From assembly GCF_002777915.1 (NCBI RefSeq), contig NZ_NJGE01000004.1, positions 1 to 64,000 on the forward strand: a DNA stretch of 64,000 bases, written 5' to 3'. Positions within the stretch are counted from its first letter, which is position 1; the number at the start of each line of letters is the position of its first letter. The translations under genes and the position numbers were made by a program. Positions 40,455 through 50,201 of this stretch are shown piece after piece. Source of the DNA: Bartonella tribocorum. Lineage in GTDB: Bacteria; Pseudomonadota; Alphaproteobacteria; Rhizobiales; Rhizobiaceae. The notes under the pieces are model-generated. The model did not search any database and had not been told where the DNA came from. It saw only the letters and a list, made by a program, of their open reading frames with translations.

Positions 40455-41688
40455 AAAAAAAACAAATCCAATCAAAGCACCCTTAATGGCTTGATCTGTA
40501 GTCAATGAAAATTAAATGATGCTCATGCATAAATGAGTTCCCCTCGTCATATTTTCTCTTCTTTATGAATTTTGCAAAAATTATCTTTTCGTCTGTAATA
40601 TTGAAGATGCTCTCATCATTAAATCATTTTATTTAAAGTAACCAAAATCATCCGCCTACACGTTACAAATGAACAAATGTGTGTATAACTTTTAAGAACA
40701 ATAAAATGCTTCTTATGAAATTTCTCAATATCAAGGACAGCGAGAACTATTACGATATTGAGAACAAACCAAATGCCACCATTCCATTTAAGTTCATACA
40801 AATAAATTTATACAAACAATGTTTTTAGCTTCATCATTTGTAAGACCAAATGCGCATAGCCTGTGATTGTTTTTTACTGTAAAGGATGTGTATTGCAGAT
40901 AAACAAAGTTTCGAGGAACTTCATGGATTGCAACAAGATCATAGTTCAACTTACTTGCTCTTTGTTTTTACTTTCAGCATTTTCATTGTTTTTGAAAGAT
41001 TGACTATTTTTTTACCTCAGACTTATAGAAAGTCTTTTTCAAAGCTTCAGCCTTCTTTGTAAGTGCTCTACTTCATACTCTTTTATAAACTAAATTGAAA
41101 AAAATAAGAAACCTTTCTTAAAATTTTCAGACAAAACCTTGCTTTTAAAATCATGAATTTGGCAGAAAAGATATTTTATCTTAACGCATAGATAAATAAA
41201 GGATACTTTATTATAGTCGAAAAATCCTAATCAGACCCTGTATGCAAACAGCCTAGATTCTTGCTGAACGGGTTTGCCTTTATTCCCCGCTCATGTGATT
41301 TACTTAACCAAAGGTTTTATAGACCAAATCTTATTCTTGATCCACAACCATATTCTAAAAACACTTAAATAAGAGAGATCTCTATAGCTTAATATAACCA
41401 CACGTCAAATGAGAAAATTTACGAAATATGCGATATAATAGAGCAATCCAAAATCCACATGTTACTATAATTCCATGAAATTTGTAACGTGTAATCGCCA
41501 TTATACAGTGTACTCTTTCACCGAAATCTCCCTGCTCCTATCTTTTCTGAAAAGTATCACCAATAACCCAATGCATAATCATAATACCCTTCGCGAACAA
41601 ATAACCTCCCCCCTGTTTTAAAGTGATAAAAAATAGTTCCTTTCCTCAATTCCCGAACATACACCCTTTGATATTGTTTTCTTACTTT
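40455..41688. other. Long gap with a weak integrase remnant
   Basis: No gene recognised. At about 40655-40760, CACGTTACAAATGAACAAATG and AAAATGCTTCTTATGAAATT match the 5' part of the dispersed integrase remnants. At 41287-41365 a block shares about two thirds of its bases with 46519-46600. Confidence 0.35.
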
Positions 41689-42006
41689 TTAAAAACTCAT
41701 TGGACCTCGTCTAAATAAGTTTGGCCGTTTTTTCTTTCCTGGTCCTTTTTTAGGCTTTTTACCAGAATATGATACAGGTACTAACTTATCTGCTGTTATG
41801 CATTGGCTGTTATTTGTGCAAGAAAGTTCCATTTGAACAACTTCAGAGAAGATCTTGCTCAACTGTTTCCCAGAAAAAAAATCTCTAGGAGGAACAACAG
41901 CAGATATGCCCTCTATGAACTTTTGAGAAGATAAAAAGCTCGCACCCTGCGCTAAAGAAATTGAAGAAAAAGTAGCAAAAGCTGTAATAAAATATTTTAT
42001 GTTCAT
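41689..42006 (-). CDS. Small secreted protein with Hbp-like leader
   Basis: A 105-residue protein that begins MNIKYFITAFATFSSISLAQ, closely like the leaders of the neighbouring hbp genes (MNTK/MNMKxLITAS...AQA). The remainder is unrelated: a middle with two Cys (LSCTNNSQCITAD) and a very basic Lys/Pro/Gly tail. It may be a remodelled hbp gene or a small surface peptide. The upstream region weakly resembles the hbp box (TTTTCACTTTTTATCTATAG). Function unknown. Confidence 0.55.
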   Translation of the reverse strand: MNIKYFITAFATFSSISLAQGASFLSSQKFIEGISAVVPPRDFFSGKQLSKIFSEVVQMELSCTNNSQCITADKLVPVSYSGKKPKKGPGKKKRPNLFRRGPMSF

Positions 42007-42163
42007 AAATTTAACCTCGTGTAATATCCATAATGGATTTTACCTAGTGTCTTCATGGCAAATTTCCAGAAAAAATAGCATATCTATAGATAAAAAGTGA
42101 AAATCCTCAAAAAACAAAGTTTTGGAGCATTTTAATTTTAAAATAAATGCACATTACCCTACT

Positions 42164-42200
42164 CTACCAACATAGAAATCATTTGTTTGGCAATGAATAA
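42164..42200 (-). pseudogene. Possible hbp 3'-end scrap
   Basis: Minus strand TTGCCAAACAAATGATTTCT followed by ATGTTGGTA lines up with the hbp end that encodes KTNDFRVGV. Only about 35 bases are recognisable. Confidence 0.4.
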
Positions 42201-42344
42201 AAGCACGAAGTATCGTCTGAGACAATAAACGACACAAGTGTCATATCAACATATTAATTTAATTTATAATTTTCCCCCTATTTAATAAAACCCGTCAGCA
42301 TCATAAGATCATTTCATTTCAAACTTATTCATGATGCATGAAGA

Positions 42345-42435
42345 AAAATTATTTGCTTACATGTCATAAATGAAGTTGATATATGGATAAAACTCTGGAA
42401 AAAAGGCGTTTTTTCTTATGAAGCCATTTAAATAA
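42345..42435 (+). pseudogene. Short integrase-family 5' remnant
   Basis: ACATGTCATAAATGAAGTTG, TATGGATAAAACTCT and TCTTATGAAGCCATTTAAAT recur in the order seen in the other copies. No protein motif survives here. Confidence 0.35.
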
Positions 42436-42639
42436 AAAAATATTAGAACATTTTGACTTGGTAAAAAGCATACTCCTGCGATTTTTTTTTAGATCACTTT
42501 CTAGATGTCATTCTTTGTATTGTTCCGTGTAATCATGGTTTATAGATTAATTCCACAACATTTTGATTTATAATGATATATATATCGTTATTCATAGTAA
42601 ATTAGAACCGCGGATACCATACATCTCCCTCATGTTGGA

Positions 42640-43166
42640 TCAACCAAAACCATTTGTTTGCACATTAAAAGTGGGGAAGCTTACGTAGCGTGAAACTGTA
42701 CAATAAAAATTGCCTCTTATAAACCGTTTCAAGCACCAAGGGCTGTCACAAAATTGCCTGTTGATAAAGTATGTGATAGCGGCTTGTTAACTCCATAAGC
42801 GTAAAGAGATGGTGGTGATCAATAGATTTTATAGCCTCTTGGAAGCTTTATCATTATACAGTTCATGAGCACCACCGTAAAATGGGCTCGAGAACCTTAA
42901 GAAAGTTTTCTTTAAAAAGCATATGCATGAGCAACCCAAATATATTCCGTTTAGGGTGTTTTATTTTGCATGAGGGACGTGACTCCGATAAAGAATATGA
43001 AAAAAATGAGAAAATGCGTAATTTGCATTACTTAACAGATATTACTTTAGATCCTTTTGAAAGGCGTAAAGTAGAATTAATAAGGGTAAGGATGGAAATT
43101 GTTTTTCACATTGATGCCTTCATTATTCTTCCCAAATTAGACCGTATACCAGTTTCAGAGATTTAA
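42640..43166 (+). pseudogene. P4-type integrase remnant with 94-codon open frame
   Basis: The frame at 42882-43166 reads MGSRTLRKFSLKS, CFILHEGRDSDKEYEKNEKM, LHYLTDITLDPFERRKVELI and ILPKLDRIPVSEI. These correspond to consecutive blocks of P4-like integrases (MGLG...SL..AR, LREGRDPIKER, FESRKAELKG, VLPKLGRIPVSEI), from the end of the arm-binding domain to the start of the core-binding domain. The first part (42640-42880) is in broken frames, and the catalytic R..H.R..Y domain is absent. It is therefore a fragment although the open frame could be annotated as a gene. Confidence 0.7.
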
Positions 43167-43341
43167 GCCTCCCCTCTCTATCGTATGTTTCTAGGCTCTC
43201 TTCAAAATTTCTCTTTGTTTTTAAATAAAGGCTGTTACAAACATAACAAAGAATATGAATTCGTAAATGAACTTTTATTGTCTAAACTTCAAATCAAACA
43301 GCACTTATATTGTAATCATTATCTGAATAATATGAGAGAAT

Positions 43342-43380
43342 AGAGGACAAAATGCCAACACTATCAACATTTTGTCCTCT
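43342..43380 (-). terminator. Long hairpin downstream of rnd
   Basis: A perfect 13-base stem AGAGGACAAAATG/CATTTTGTCCTCT with a 13-base loop, 41 bases past the rnd stop. There is no strong U-tract, so it may be a terminator or a 3' stabiliser. Confidence 0.55.
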
Positions 43381-43420
43381 TACACTAATAATTTACGCTA
43401 TTAAAAGCCAATTTTTAAAG

Positions 43421-44041
43421 TTAGCTATGCGCAAAAATATCAACTTCCCCCCACCCTAAAAGGTCAAGCCTAGCTCTCATAGGCAAAAATTGAAAACATG
43501 CCTTGGCGACACTTTCTCGCTCTTCGCGTCTTAAACGTTCTTCAAATATAACCTTTAAACGATGCAAATATAACACATCCGACGCAGCATATTCAATTTG
43601 TGCCTGCGATAACGTTTCTGCCGCCCAATCCGAAGATTGTTGCTGTTTAGAGATATTAACATTCAGCAATTCATTACAAATTTCCTTCAAACCATGACGA
43701 TCCGTATAGGTACGTGTAAGCTTTGAAGCGATCTTTGTACAAAAAACAGCCTCTGGCATAACATTAAATGTATGCGCTAAAATAGCAAGATCAAAACGCC
43801 CAAAATGAAATATTTTGGTTACTGCGTTATCTTTAAGAAGCTTAACCAAATTAGGGGCATTCTTTTGTCCTTTAGCAATCTGTATAATATCAGCAGTCCC
43901 ATCTCCAGAAGAAATCTGAACAACACATAAACGATCACGATGTGGTTGTAATCCTAAAGTCTCAGTATCAATCGCAATGGCATCAGTCTTATAATTATCT
44001 AAGTTTGGCAAATCACCTTGATGAACGCGAATCTCAGCCAT
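43421..44041 (-). CDS. rnd: RNase D-like 3'-5' exonuclease
   Basis: A 206-residue DEDDy exonuclease. The acidic motifs are AIDTETLGL (near residue 23), FHFGRFDLAIL and AASDVLYLHRL. It is the short form, without the C-terminal HRDC domains of E. coli RNase D, which is usual in Rhizobiales. Likely acts in tRNA or structured RNA 3' trimming. It overlaps the stop of the M20 peptidase by eight bases. Confidence 0.88.
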   Translation of the reverse strand: MAEIRVHQGDLPNLDNYKTDAIAIDTETLGLQPHRDRLCVVQISSGDGTADIIQIAKGQKNAPNLVKLLKDNAVTKIFHFGRFDLAILAHTFNVMPEAVFCTKIASKLTRTYTDRHGLKEICNELLNVNISKQQQSSDWAAETLSQAQIEYAASDVLYLHRLKVIFEERLRREERESVAKACFQFLPMRARLDLLGWGEVDIFAHS

Positions 44042-45428
44042 TCACCCTCCTATTTGCTAAAGCAGTAAGAATACGCGCCCAAGACCGCTGCCCCTTATGA
44101 AACGATTTTAGATTATATTTTTCATTAGGTGAATGAATACGATCATCAGCCAACCCAAAACCAACCAAAAGAGTTTCCATACCAAGAATTGACTTAAAAT
44201 CTGCTACAATTGGAATCGAGCCCCCCATGGCTGTTAATACAGCAGGAACTTCCCACTCTTGTGATAGAGCATCCTTCGCCGCCTTAGTAAAAGATGAATC
44301 ATCAGAAAGCTGAAGTGCCGGAGAAGAACCATGATTCTTAAATTCAACCGTACAATCAGCAGGAATTGAGCTACGTACATAATCACGCAATGCTTGGCGT
44401 ATCTTCTCTGGATCTTGCTTATGGACTAGGCGACATGATACTTTTGCACTCGCTTGAGACGCAATAACCGTTTTCATCCCTTCCCCTTCATAGCCACCAC
44501 TAATACCATTAATTTCCATGGTAGGACGTGCCCACACAAGCTCTAAAATGCTCCGCCCTTTTTCACCAGATGGAACGGAAAGACCTATAGGACCAAGAAA
44601 ACTTTCAGCAGTACAATTAAGCGCATTCCATGATTGTAAAATATGTGGAGGAGTTTCTTCTACGCCATCATAAAAACCAGGAAGTGTTACCTTATTATTT
44701 TCATCGTGAAGCCCTGCCAAAACTTTAGCTAAAATACGAATTGGATTAGCTGCTGCTCCCCCAAAATAACCAGAATGCAAATCACGATTTGCTGCTGTGA
44801 TAAAAATCTCTTCCGCCATAATTCCCCGAAGAGAAAGAGCAATAGATGGTGTATTCGCGTCCCACATCGACGTATCACAAACCAATGCGTAATCAGCCTT
44901 AAGTTCATCTTTATTGGCTTTTAAAAAAGGAATAAGAGAAGGAGAAGCACTTTCTTCCTCACCTTCACATAAAATAGTCACTTTAACAGGAAGCTGTCCT
45001 GTTTCTTTCTTATATGCACGACATGCTTCAATAAAAGTCATGAGCTGACCTTTGTCATCTGAAGCTCCACGAGCACAAATAACTTTCTCTCCATTTCTCT
45101 CTTTTAAAGAAGGTGTAAATGGATCATCCTCCCATAAACTCAACGGATCAACAGGTTGAACATCATAATGCCCATAAAACAACACGTGCAAACAATCATC
45201 TGAAGGACCTGGATGATGCCCAACAACCATTGGATGACCCGGTGTATCACGGCGTGAAGCCTCAAAACCAATGCTTTTTAAATCCTCTACTAACCAATCA
45301 GCTGCGCTACGACATGCATCCTTATAAGCTGGGTCTGTAGAAATCGATTGAAAACGTAAAAGAGAAAAAAGGCGTTCAAGGCTCTTTTCTATATTTCCAT
45401 CAAGATGTGTTAGTACTTTATTCAGCAT
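44034..45428 (-). CDS. M20 family dipeptidase/metallopeptidase
   Basis: A 464-residue di-zinc peptidase of the M20 family (ArgE/DapE/carnosinase-like dipeptidases). Metal ligands lie in LFYGHYDVQPV, GASDDKGQLM and CEGEEESASPS, and the dimerisation insert is present. The ATG at 45428 was chosen since MLNKVLTHLDGN is a typical start and GAGAGGG precedes it; an ATG eight codons upstream is in frame. Probably cleaves small peptides. Coupled to rnd. Confidence 0.88.
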   Translation of the reverse strand: MLNKVLTHLDGNIEKSLERLFSLLRFQSISTDPAYKDACRSAADWLVEDLKSIGFEASRRDTPGHPMVVGHHPGPSDDCLHVLFYGHYDVQPVDPLSLWEDDPFTPSLKERNGEKVICARGASDDKGQLMTFIEACRAYKKETGQLPVKVTILCEGEEESASPSLIPFLKANKDELKADYALVCDTSMWDANTPSIALSLRGIMAEEIFITAANRDLHSGYFGGAAANPIRILAKVLAGLHDENNKVTLPGFYDGVEETPPHILQSWNALNCTAESFLGPIGLSVPSGEKGRSILELVWARPTMEINGISGGYEGEGMKTVIASQASAKVSCRLVHKQDPEKIRQALRDYVRSSIPADCTVEFKNHGSSPALQLSDDSSFTKAAKDALSQEWEVPAVLTAMGGSIPIVADFKSILGMETLLVGFGLADDRIHSPNEKYNLKSFHKGQRSWARILTALANRRVNG

Positions 45429-45505
45429 AAAAAAAACCCTCTCAAGCCTCATTATTGTAAAAATCTGACTTTAAGCTTCTTGTAGAATTTTGCAAGACAT
45501 CTTAT

Positions 45506-46381
45506 TCATTTTTGACACTGAGAACAGTAAAAACTTGAACGTCCAGCCTGCACAATACGTACAATAGGCGTCCTGCATTCCAAACATTCCTTGCCTTCTC
45601 GTCCATAAACTGAAAAAGCATGCTGAAAATAACCAAGTGAACCATCTATCTGCATATAATCACGTAAAGAAGAGCCACCTGCTAAAATAGCGTCAGAAAT
45701 TACAGTGCGTATATTCTGTGCTAAAGAATCTGCAAGTTCACGTGCATAGACCGTTTTTGATGCCAATGTAAATGCACCACGCTGTGGAGATAAGCGACTC
45801 TGCCAAAGCGCCTCACAAACATAAATATTTCCAAGCCCCGCAACAACAGATTGATCAAGTAAAACACCCTTGAGAGACATTTTTTTATTAACAAAAGCCT
45901 TTTGTAAATAACGACCAGAAAACGCATGACTCATAGGTTCAAGCCCTAGCTTATTTAAAAGCGGATGTTTATCAAGCTTGTTCGTCTCAACTAAAAGCAT
46001 AAACCCAAAGCGACGCACATCATTATAAATAAGATGATAAACTTCACCATTTCTGGTCTGAATATCCATGACGAAATGATCATGCTTAACCAATTTACTG
46101 GTCGTTGAAAAAGCTTTTCTTAAAAGACCATTCTCTATACGCCATGAACCAGACATTCCTAAATGGCTTAAAATCGTTTCATCCTGAGAAAGATGAAATA
46201 ATAAATATTTCGCACGCCGACCAAGTTCTAGAATTTTTCTGCCAATAAGCCGTTCAGAAAAAGCCTCAGGAAAAGGAAAACGCAAATCTCTACGATTAAG
46301 TTTGACAGAGATTATCTTTGCATCAGTGACAACAGACTCAAGTCCACGACGAACCGTCTCTACTTCAGGAAGCTCAGGCAT
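45506..46381 (-). CDS. mutM: Formamidopyrimidine-DNA glycosylase MutM
   Basis: A 291-residue Fpg glycosylase/AP lyase for 8-oxoguanine. Residues 1-12 are MPELPEVETVRR with the catalytic Pro2 and Glu3. The C-terminal zinc finger CLECRTPIVR...FYCSQCQK is complete. The ATG at 46381 fits because the catalytic proline must be residue 2; an in-frame GTG immediately upstream would spoil that. Confidence 0.96.
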   Translation of the reverse strand: MPELPEVETVRRGLESVVTDAKIISVKLNRRDLRFPFPEAFSERLIGRKILELGRRAKYLLFHLSQDETILSHLGMSGSWRIENGLLRKAFSTTSKLVKHDHFVMDIQTRNGEVYHLIYNDVRRFGFMLLVETNKLDKHPLLNKLGLEPMSHAFSGRYLQKAFVNKKMSLKGVLLDQSVVAGLGNIYVCEALWQSRLSPQRGAFTLASKTVYARELADSLAQNIRTVISDAILAGGSSLRDYMQIDGSLGYFQHAFSVYGREGKECLECRTPIVRIVQAGRSSFYCSQCQK

Positions 46382-46384
46382 CAC

Positions 46385-46660
46385 TCTTCTTTAATAATTA
46401 TGCACTTTCCAGTCATATTACTCATAAATTGATCTCTTCTCCACCCTTAAAGAATAAAAATTTCTACCCCCATCTGGTCTGTAAACAATCGCAATTCTTG
46501 TAAAATGGACTTCTCTTGACTTCATACGCATGTGAGTTACTTAAAAAAGGCTCTATGATCAAGCCCTATCTTTGAATATTTATTCACGTACTCTAGAAAC
46601 ACTTTCCCTGTCAAGAAGACTTGATCTCCCTCCAATGACACCTTTTACGGCATAATGGGA
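46385..46660. other. Intergenic region with possible dispersed repeat
   Basis: 46519-46600 resembles 41287-41365 (CATGTGAGTTACTTAA...AAAGG...AAACACTTT). No gene. It contains the mutM promoter side. Confidence 0.35.
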
Positions 46661-47908
46661 TTAAGCCCATTCGCCCTTACGAAATACAGGAACTCTTACA
46701 CCTGCCTGCGTAAGACCATCTATGTCAATTTCACCAGAGCCAATCATCCAATCAATATGAATAACACTTTTATTACCACCCCGTGCTGCAATCTCTTCTG
46801 ATGTTAATGATGCTCCATTTAAAAAGCATTTGGAATAACACTGCCCTAAAGCAATGTGACAGGCTGCATTTTCATCAAATAGGGTATTATAAAAAAGAAG
46901 GTCACTCTTAGAAATTGGTGAAGAATGAGGCACAAGGGCAACTTCGCCCAACCGACTTGCACCCTCATCACTTTGCAAAACTTGCTGTAAAACTGCCTCA
47001 CCTGTTGATGCACGGGCCTCAACAATACGCCCCGCTTCAAAACGTACTTCAATATTATCAATCAGTGTTCCTTGATAGGAAAGGGGTTTTGTTGAGCGAA
47101 CAAAACCTTCAACTTTATGAGCATGAGGGGTCGTGAAAACTTCTTCTGTCGGAATATTAGGATTGCAAACAACACCATTTTGAGCAACGGATGCACCACC
47201 ATGCCATTCATGATCATCTGCCAAACCAACTGTTAAATCAGTCCCTGGTCCTGTGAAGTGCAAAGCAGAAAAACGCTGCTCATTAAGCCAAGATGACCGT
47301 TTCTTCAAATTTGCATTGTGGACAGTCCACGCCTGCACAGGATCTTCTCCTGTAACGCGTGAAGCAGAAAAAATTGCATCAGCTAATTTTTTAATCGCCT
47401 CATTAAGCGGTAAAGAAGGAAACATCACCTCAGCCCACCCTGCTGTTGGATAAGCAACAATTGACCAATTCATAGCAAAGTTCGATATTTGCTTGAGTGC
47501 CGGCTGATAAGCCATTGAAGTGGCTTTATTTAAACGTGAAACCTTATCAAAATCCTGATTGGAAAGGAGCAAAGGATTATCCCCAACAATCGCTAAACGT
47601 GCAGCCCCATTTTCAAAAGCCTTCGCCATTCCCTCATAGAGCCAAGAAGGGGCACAATCAAAACTAGCCGTATGAGCATTTTCAAAACGTGTAAGCGATA
47701 ACATATCATCACTAAAAATGGGTGTAATGACACCAGCACCAACCTTATAAGCATGATAGGCAATACGCCGAACAAAAGGGAGGGCTGAAACTGGAGCAGT
47801 TAAAATAAGATTCTGCCCCTCTTGTAAATTTAACCCCACTTTTACCGTAACTTCTGCAAGACGATTAAGCATTTCAGGCGAAATTACCTCATGAATATCA
47901 AAGTACAT
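46661..47908 (-). CDS. M29 family aminopeptidase
   Basis: A 415-residue protein of the thermophilic-type M29 aminopeptidase family (AmpS/PepS-like). It opens ...LAEVTVKVGLNLQEGQNLIL and contains HFTGPGTDLTVGL, NIPTEEVFTTPH and HIDWMIGSGEIDIDG, which hold the expected metal ligands (Glu, His, Asp). Removes N-terminal residues from peptides in the cytoplasm. Stands alone. Confidence 0.9.
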   Translation of the reverse strand: MYFDIHEVISPEMLNRLAEVTVKVGLNLQEGQNLILTAPVSALPFVRRIAYHAYKVGAGVITPIFSDDMLSLTRFENAHTASFDCAPSWLYEGMAKAFENGAARLAIVGDNPLLLSNQDFDKVSRLNKATSMAYQPALKQISNFAMNWSIVAYPTAGWAEVMFPSLPLNEAIKKLADAIFSASRVTGEDPVQAWTVHNANLKKRSSWLNEQRFSALHFTGPGTDLTVGLADDHEWHGGASVAQNGVVCNPNIPTEEVFTTPHAHKVEGFVRSTKPLSYQGTLIDNIEVRFEAGRIVEARASTGEAVLQQVLQSDEGASRLGEVALVPHSSPISKSDLLFYNTLFDENAACHIALGQCYSKCFLNGASLTSEEIAARGGNKSVIHIDWMIGSGEIDIDGLTQAGVRVPVFRKGEWA

Positions 47909-48084
47909 TACCCATACCCTTCTTTAAATAAAATGTGTTCCCGCCGCCATATTTTAAATTGTTTTTCCAGATCCTTTTCATTTACTGTCTCTACGTCTAT
48001 TTAGGCGTATCACTCTTACTAAAAAGTTCACTTAATTCACAAACGGCAATGGGTCGCATCTCCCTTCTTTGGTCGTGCAAAAAC

Positions 48085-48921
48085 TTACCAGTTTCTGTGT
48101 CGTTTTTCTAACATTGCAACAATTGCATTTAACTGATCTGATGAAGGCAACGCCATAATTGTTTTATTTTCCTCTTTCCTAGCAAGATGTTGAGGCGCAT
48201 AAGTTGGAATGGGAACCTTATCAAGCTGTACCACAGCAAAAGACGTAGGTTGTACTGTCTTGGACTGTGCTATTTCTGTTGAAGGAGATGCTCTTTTCTC
48301 TGCTTTTACACCCTGACTTTCTAAGCCTTCATCGATAAAGCTTGGCGCATAACCAGAACGTTCTTGAGCAAAGGCATAAGCAACATCATAAGGGCGATCA
48401 TTCGTGGGAACTTGAAGTGATCCATCAGGGGCTCGCTTTTCATAAAAAGCATTGCCCCCTGCAACATGAACATAGTGCATATTTTTGTAAGGAAAGGATA
48501 AACCAGCGGTATGAAAAAACTTAGCGTGTTTAACTTTCTTGTCTCGTTCACCCCGTAAAACAGCATCAGCAGCCTCTCTTACACGAGCAACAGATGCTTT
48601 CTCCGTCATAGGACGCGTTAAAACACCAGGAGCAAATTGTTTATATTGACCAACAACACCACAAATCGTCCTAGGATAGGCCGTTGAATTAACACGATTC
48701 ATAACAACCGTCCCAACGGCAATCATTCCTTCACGACTTGAACGATTTGATTCAAAATACATCGCACGCATAAGGCATTGGCGCTCTGTCAATGGATACG
48801 TAACTGTTTTTGTATTCTTATTATTTACTTTTCCAGCCTCTAAATGATTTGCAGCACACCCCACAACAACCAACGGCGCTACACAACAGGTAACAAAAAT
48901 ATTCCAACGATTTTTTTTCAT
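48085..48921 (-). CDS. SleB-like cell-wall hydrolase, putative lipoprotein
   Basis: A 278-residue protein with lipobox VVGC (Cys19) and a Hydrolase_2/SleB domain (about residues 45-155): CLMRAMYFESNRSSREGMIA with the catalytic Glu, VMNRVNSTAYPRTICGVV, and AKFFHTAGLSFPY. The C-terminal part is low in motifs. Likely a lytic transglycosylase or amidase acting in peptidoglycan remodelling from the outer membrane. The ATG at 48921 is preferred over an in-frame TTG three codons upstream. Confidence 0.85.
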   Translation of the reverse strand: MKKNRWNIFVTCCVAPLVVVGCAANHLEAGKVNNKNTKTVTYPLTERQCLMRAMYFESNRSSREGMIAVGTVVMNRVNSTAYPRTICGVVGQYKQFAPGVLTRPMTEKASVARVREAADAVLRGERDKKVKHAKFFHTAGLSFPYKNMHYVHVAGGNAFYEKRAPDGSLQVPTNDRPYDVAYAFAQERSGYAPSFIDEGLESQGVKAEKRASPSTEIAQSKTVQPTSFAVVQLDKVPIPTYAPQHLARKEENKTIMALPSSDQLNAIVAMLEKRHRNW

Positions 48922-49424
48922 CTTAGGCAATACATTCCTATAATCTCTGAGCTATTCAAATTTTGAAATGAGCTTTAAATGTATCTCTCAATAAAGTATA
49001 CAGCTAATTGTTATCACTCAGTAAAATTTTAATACAAATGGTAATCAAAAACTATCTATGCAAAATAAAAAATAAAAAACTCTTAATTTATAGATCAATA
49101 TTATCGCTCCTCATGGCACAATATAGTCCTATAACAATACACACGCTGCAATCGCAATAAAATAATACAGATCCCCCTTTAATATAAATATTAACTTAAT
49201 GTAAATCTTAACAAAATGTCAGAAAGAAAATTCCCCTCCAGCTACAGTACAGGCGATGGTATCATCTAATATACAAATATGTCAAATCAAGAGTTAACCA
49301 TCTGCCATGTTTAGCCTGAAAAAATTCTTTGTTACTTCTTTGTGCTTTTTCATAATATAGTTATTATTTATATTCTTTTTATGTTCTTTCTACAGCTCTA
49401 TATTGTAAGAAAATGCTCAATGTA
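48922..49424. other. Gap between SleB gene and phoU
   Basis: AT-rich, with no gene. It should contain the promoter of the SleB-like gene. Confidence 0.4.
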
Positions 49425-49443
49425 TCTACAAGCTTATTGTAGA
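49425..49443 (-). terminator. Weak hairpin after phoU
   Basis: Stem TCTACAA/TTGTAGA with a five-base loop lies 15 bases past the phoU stop on the minus strand. No U-tract, so termination is uncertain. Confidence 0.35.
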
Positions 49444-49457
49444 GATTTAAGAAAAAT

Positions 49458-50180
49458 TTAATCTATTTTCTTCTCACCTACGCCAACCTTATACGTAAGG
49501 TCATCGCGAGGACGATCAGAAGACATATGATAACCTGTTATGATATAATGCAGCATTTCAGCAATATTGGTAACATGATCACCTATACGTTCTATATTCT
49601 TTAAACAAAACAGTAAGTGCGTACAAACCGTAATATTGCGCATATCTTCCATCATATATGTCAAAAGTTCACGAAAAAGAGAAGTATACAAAGCATCAAT
49701 CTTCTCATCACGCTCACGCACAGCATCAACACGCTCTAATCGGCGACTTTTATAAGCATCTAAAACTTCTTTTAATTGATTGAGAGCTAAGGCTGTAATT
49801 GTTTCAAGACCATGATAAAAGGACGCGGATTGACGTATTTCTGAAAGAGCAACAGTCCTCTTCGCAATGTTTTTAGCCATATCCCCAATCCGCTCAAGAT
49901 CAGAAGAAATACGAATGGCGCCAATAATTTCACGCAAGTCTACAGCCATCGGTTGACGCTTGCAAATAATAGCAACCGCTTTTTCATCAATATCACGTTC
50001 TGCTTCATCTAAAAATACATCATCGGTAATCACTGCCGTTGCAAGTTGAAGATCACTACATACAACCGATGCAACAGAACGTTCAATCATTCTTTCCGCA
50101 TGGCGCCCCATTTCTGTAATCCTTGCTTTTAGATATTTTAGTTCTGCATCATAAGAACGAACAGTATGGTTCATAGACAT
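49458..50180 (-). CDS. phoU: Phosphate signalling regulator PhoU
   Basis: A 240-residue all-helical protein with two PhoU repeats; motifs DLREIIGAIRISSDLERIGD and CLKNIERIGDHVTNIAEM are the two metal-cluster blocks. It signals Pst transport state to the PhoR kinase. It is last in pstS-pstC-pstA-pstB-phoU. GAGGAG precedes the ATG. No phoB or phoR gene follows it here, unlike many rhizobia. Confidence 0.95.
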   Translation of the reverse strand: MSMNHTVRSYDAELKYLKARITEMGRHAERMIERSVASVVCSDLQLATAVITDDVFLDEAERDIDEKAVAIICKRQPMAVDLREIIGAIRISSDLERIGDMAKNIAKRTVALSEIRQSASFYHGLETITALALNQLKEVLDAYKSRRLERVDAVRERDEKIDALYTSLFRELLTYMMEDMRNITVCTHLLFCLKNIERIGDHVTNIAEMLHYIITGYHMSSDRPRDDLTYKVGVGEKKID

Positions 50181-50201
50181 ATCTTACACTCCTCAATTCA
50201 C

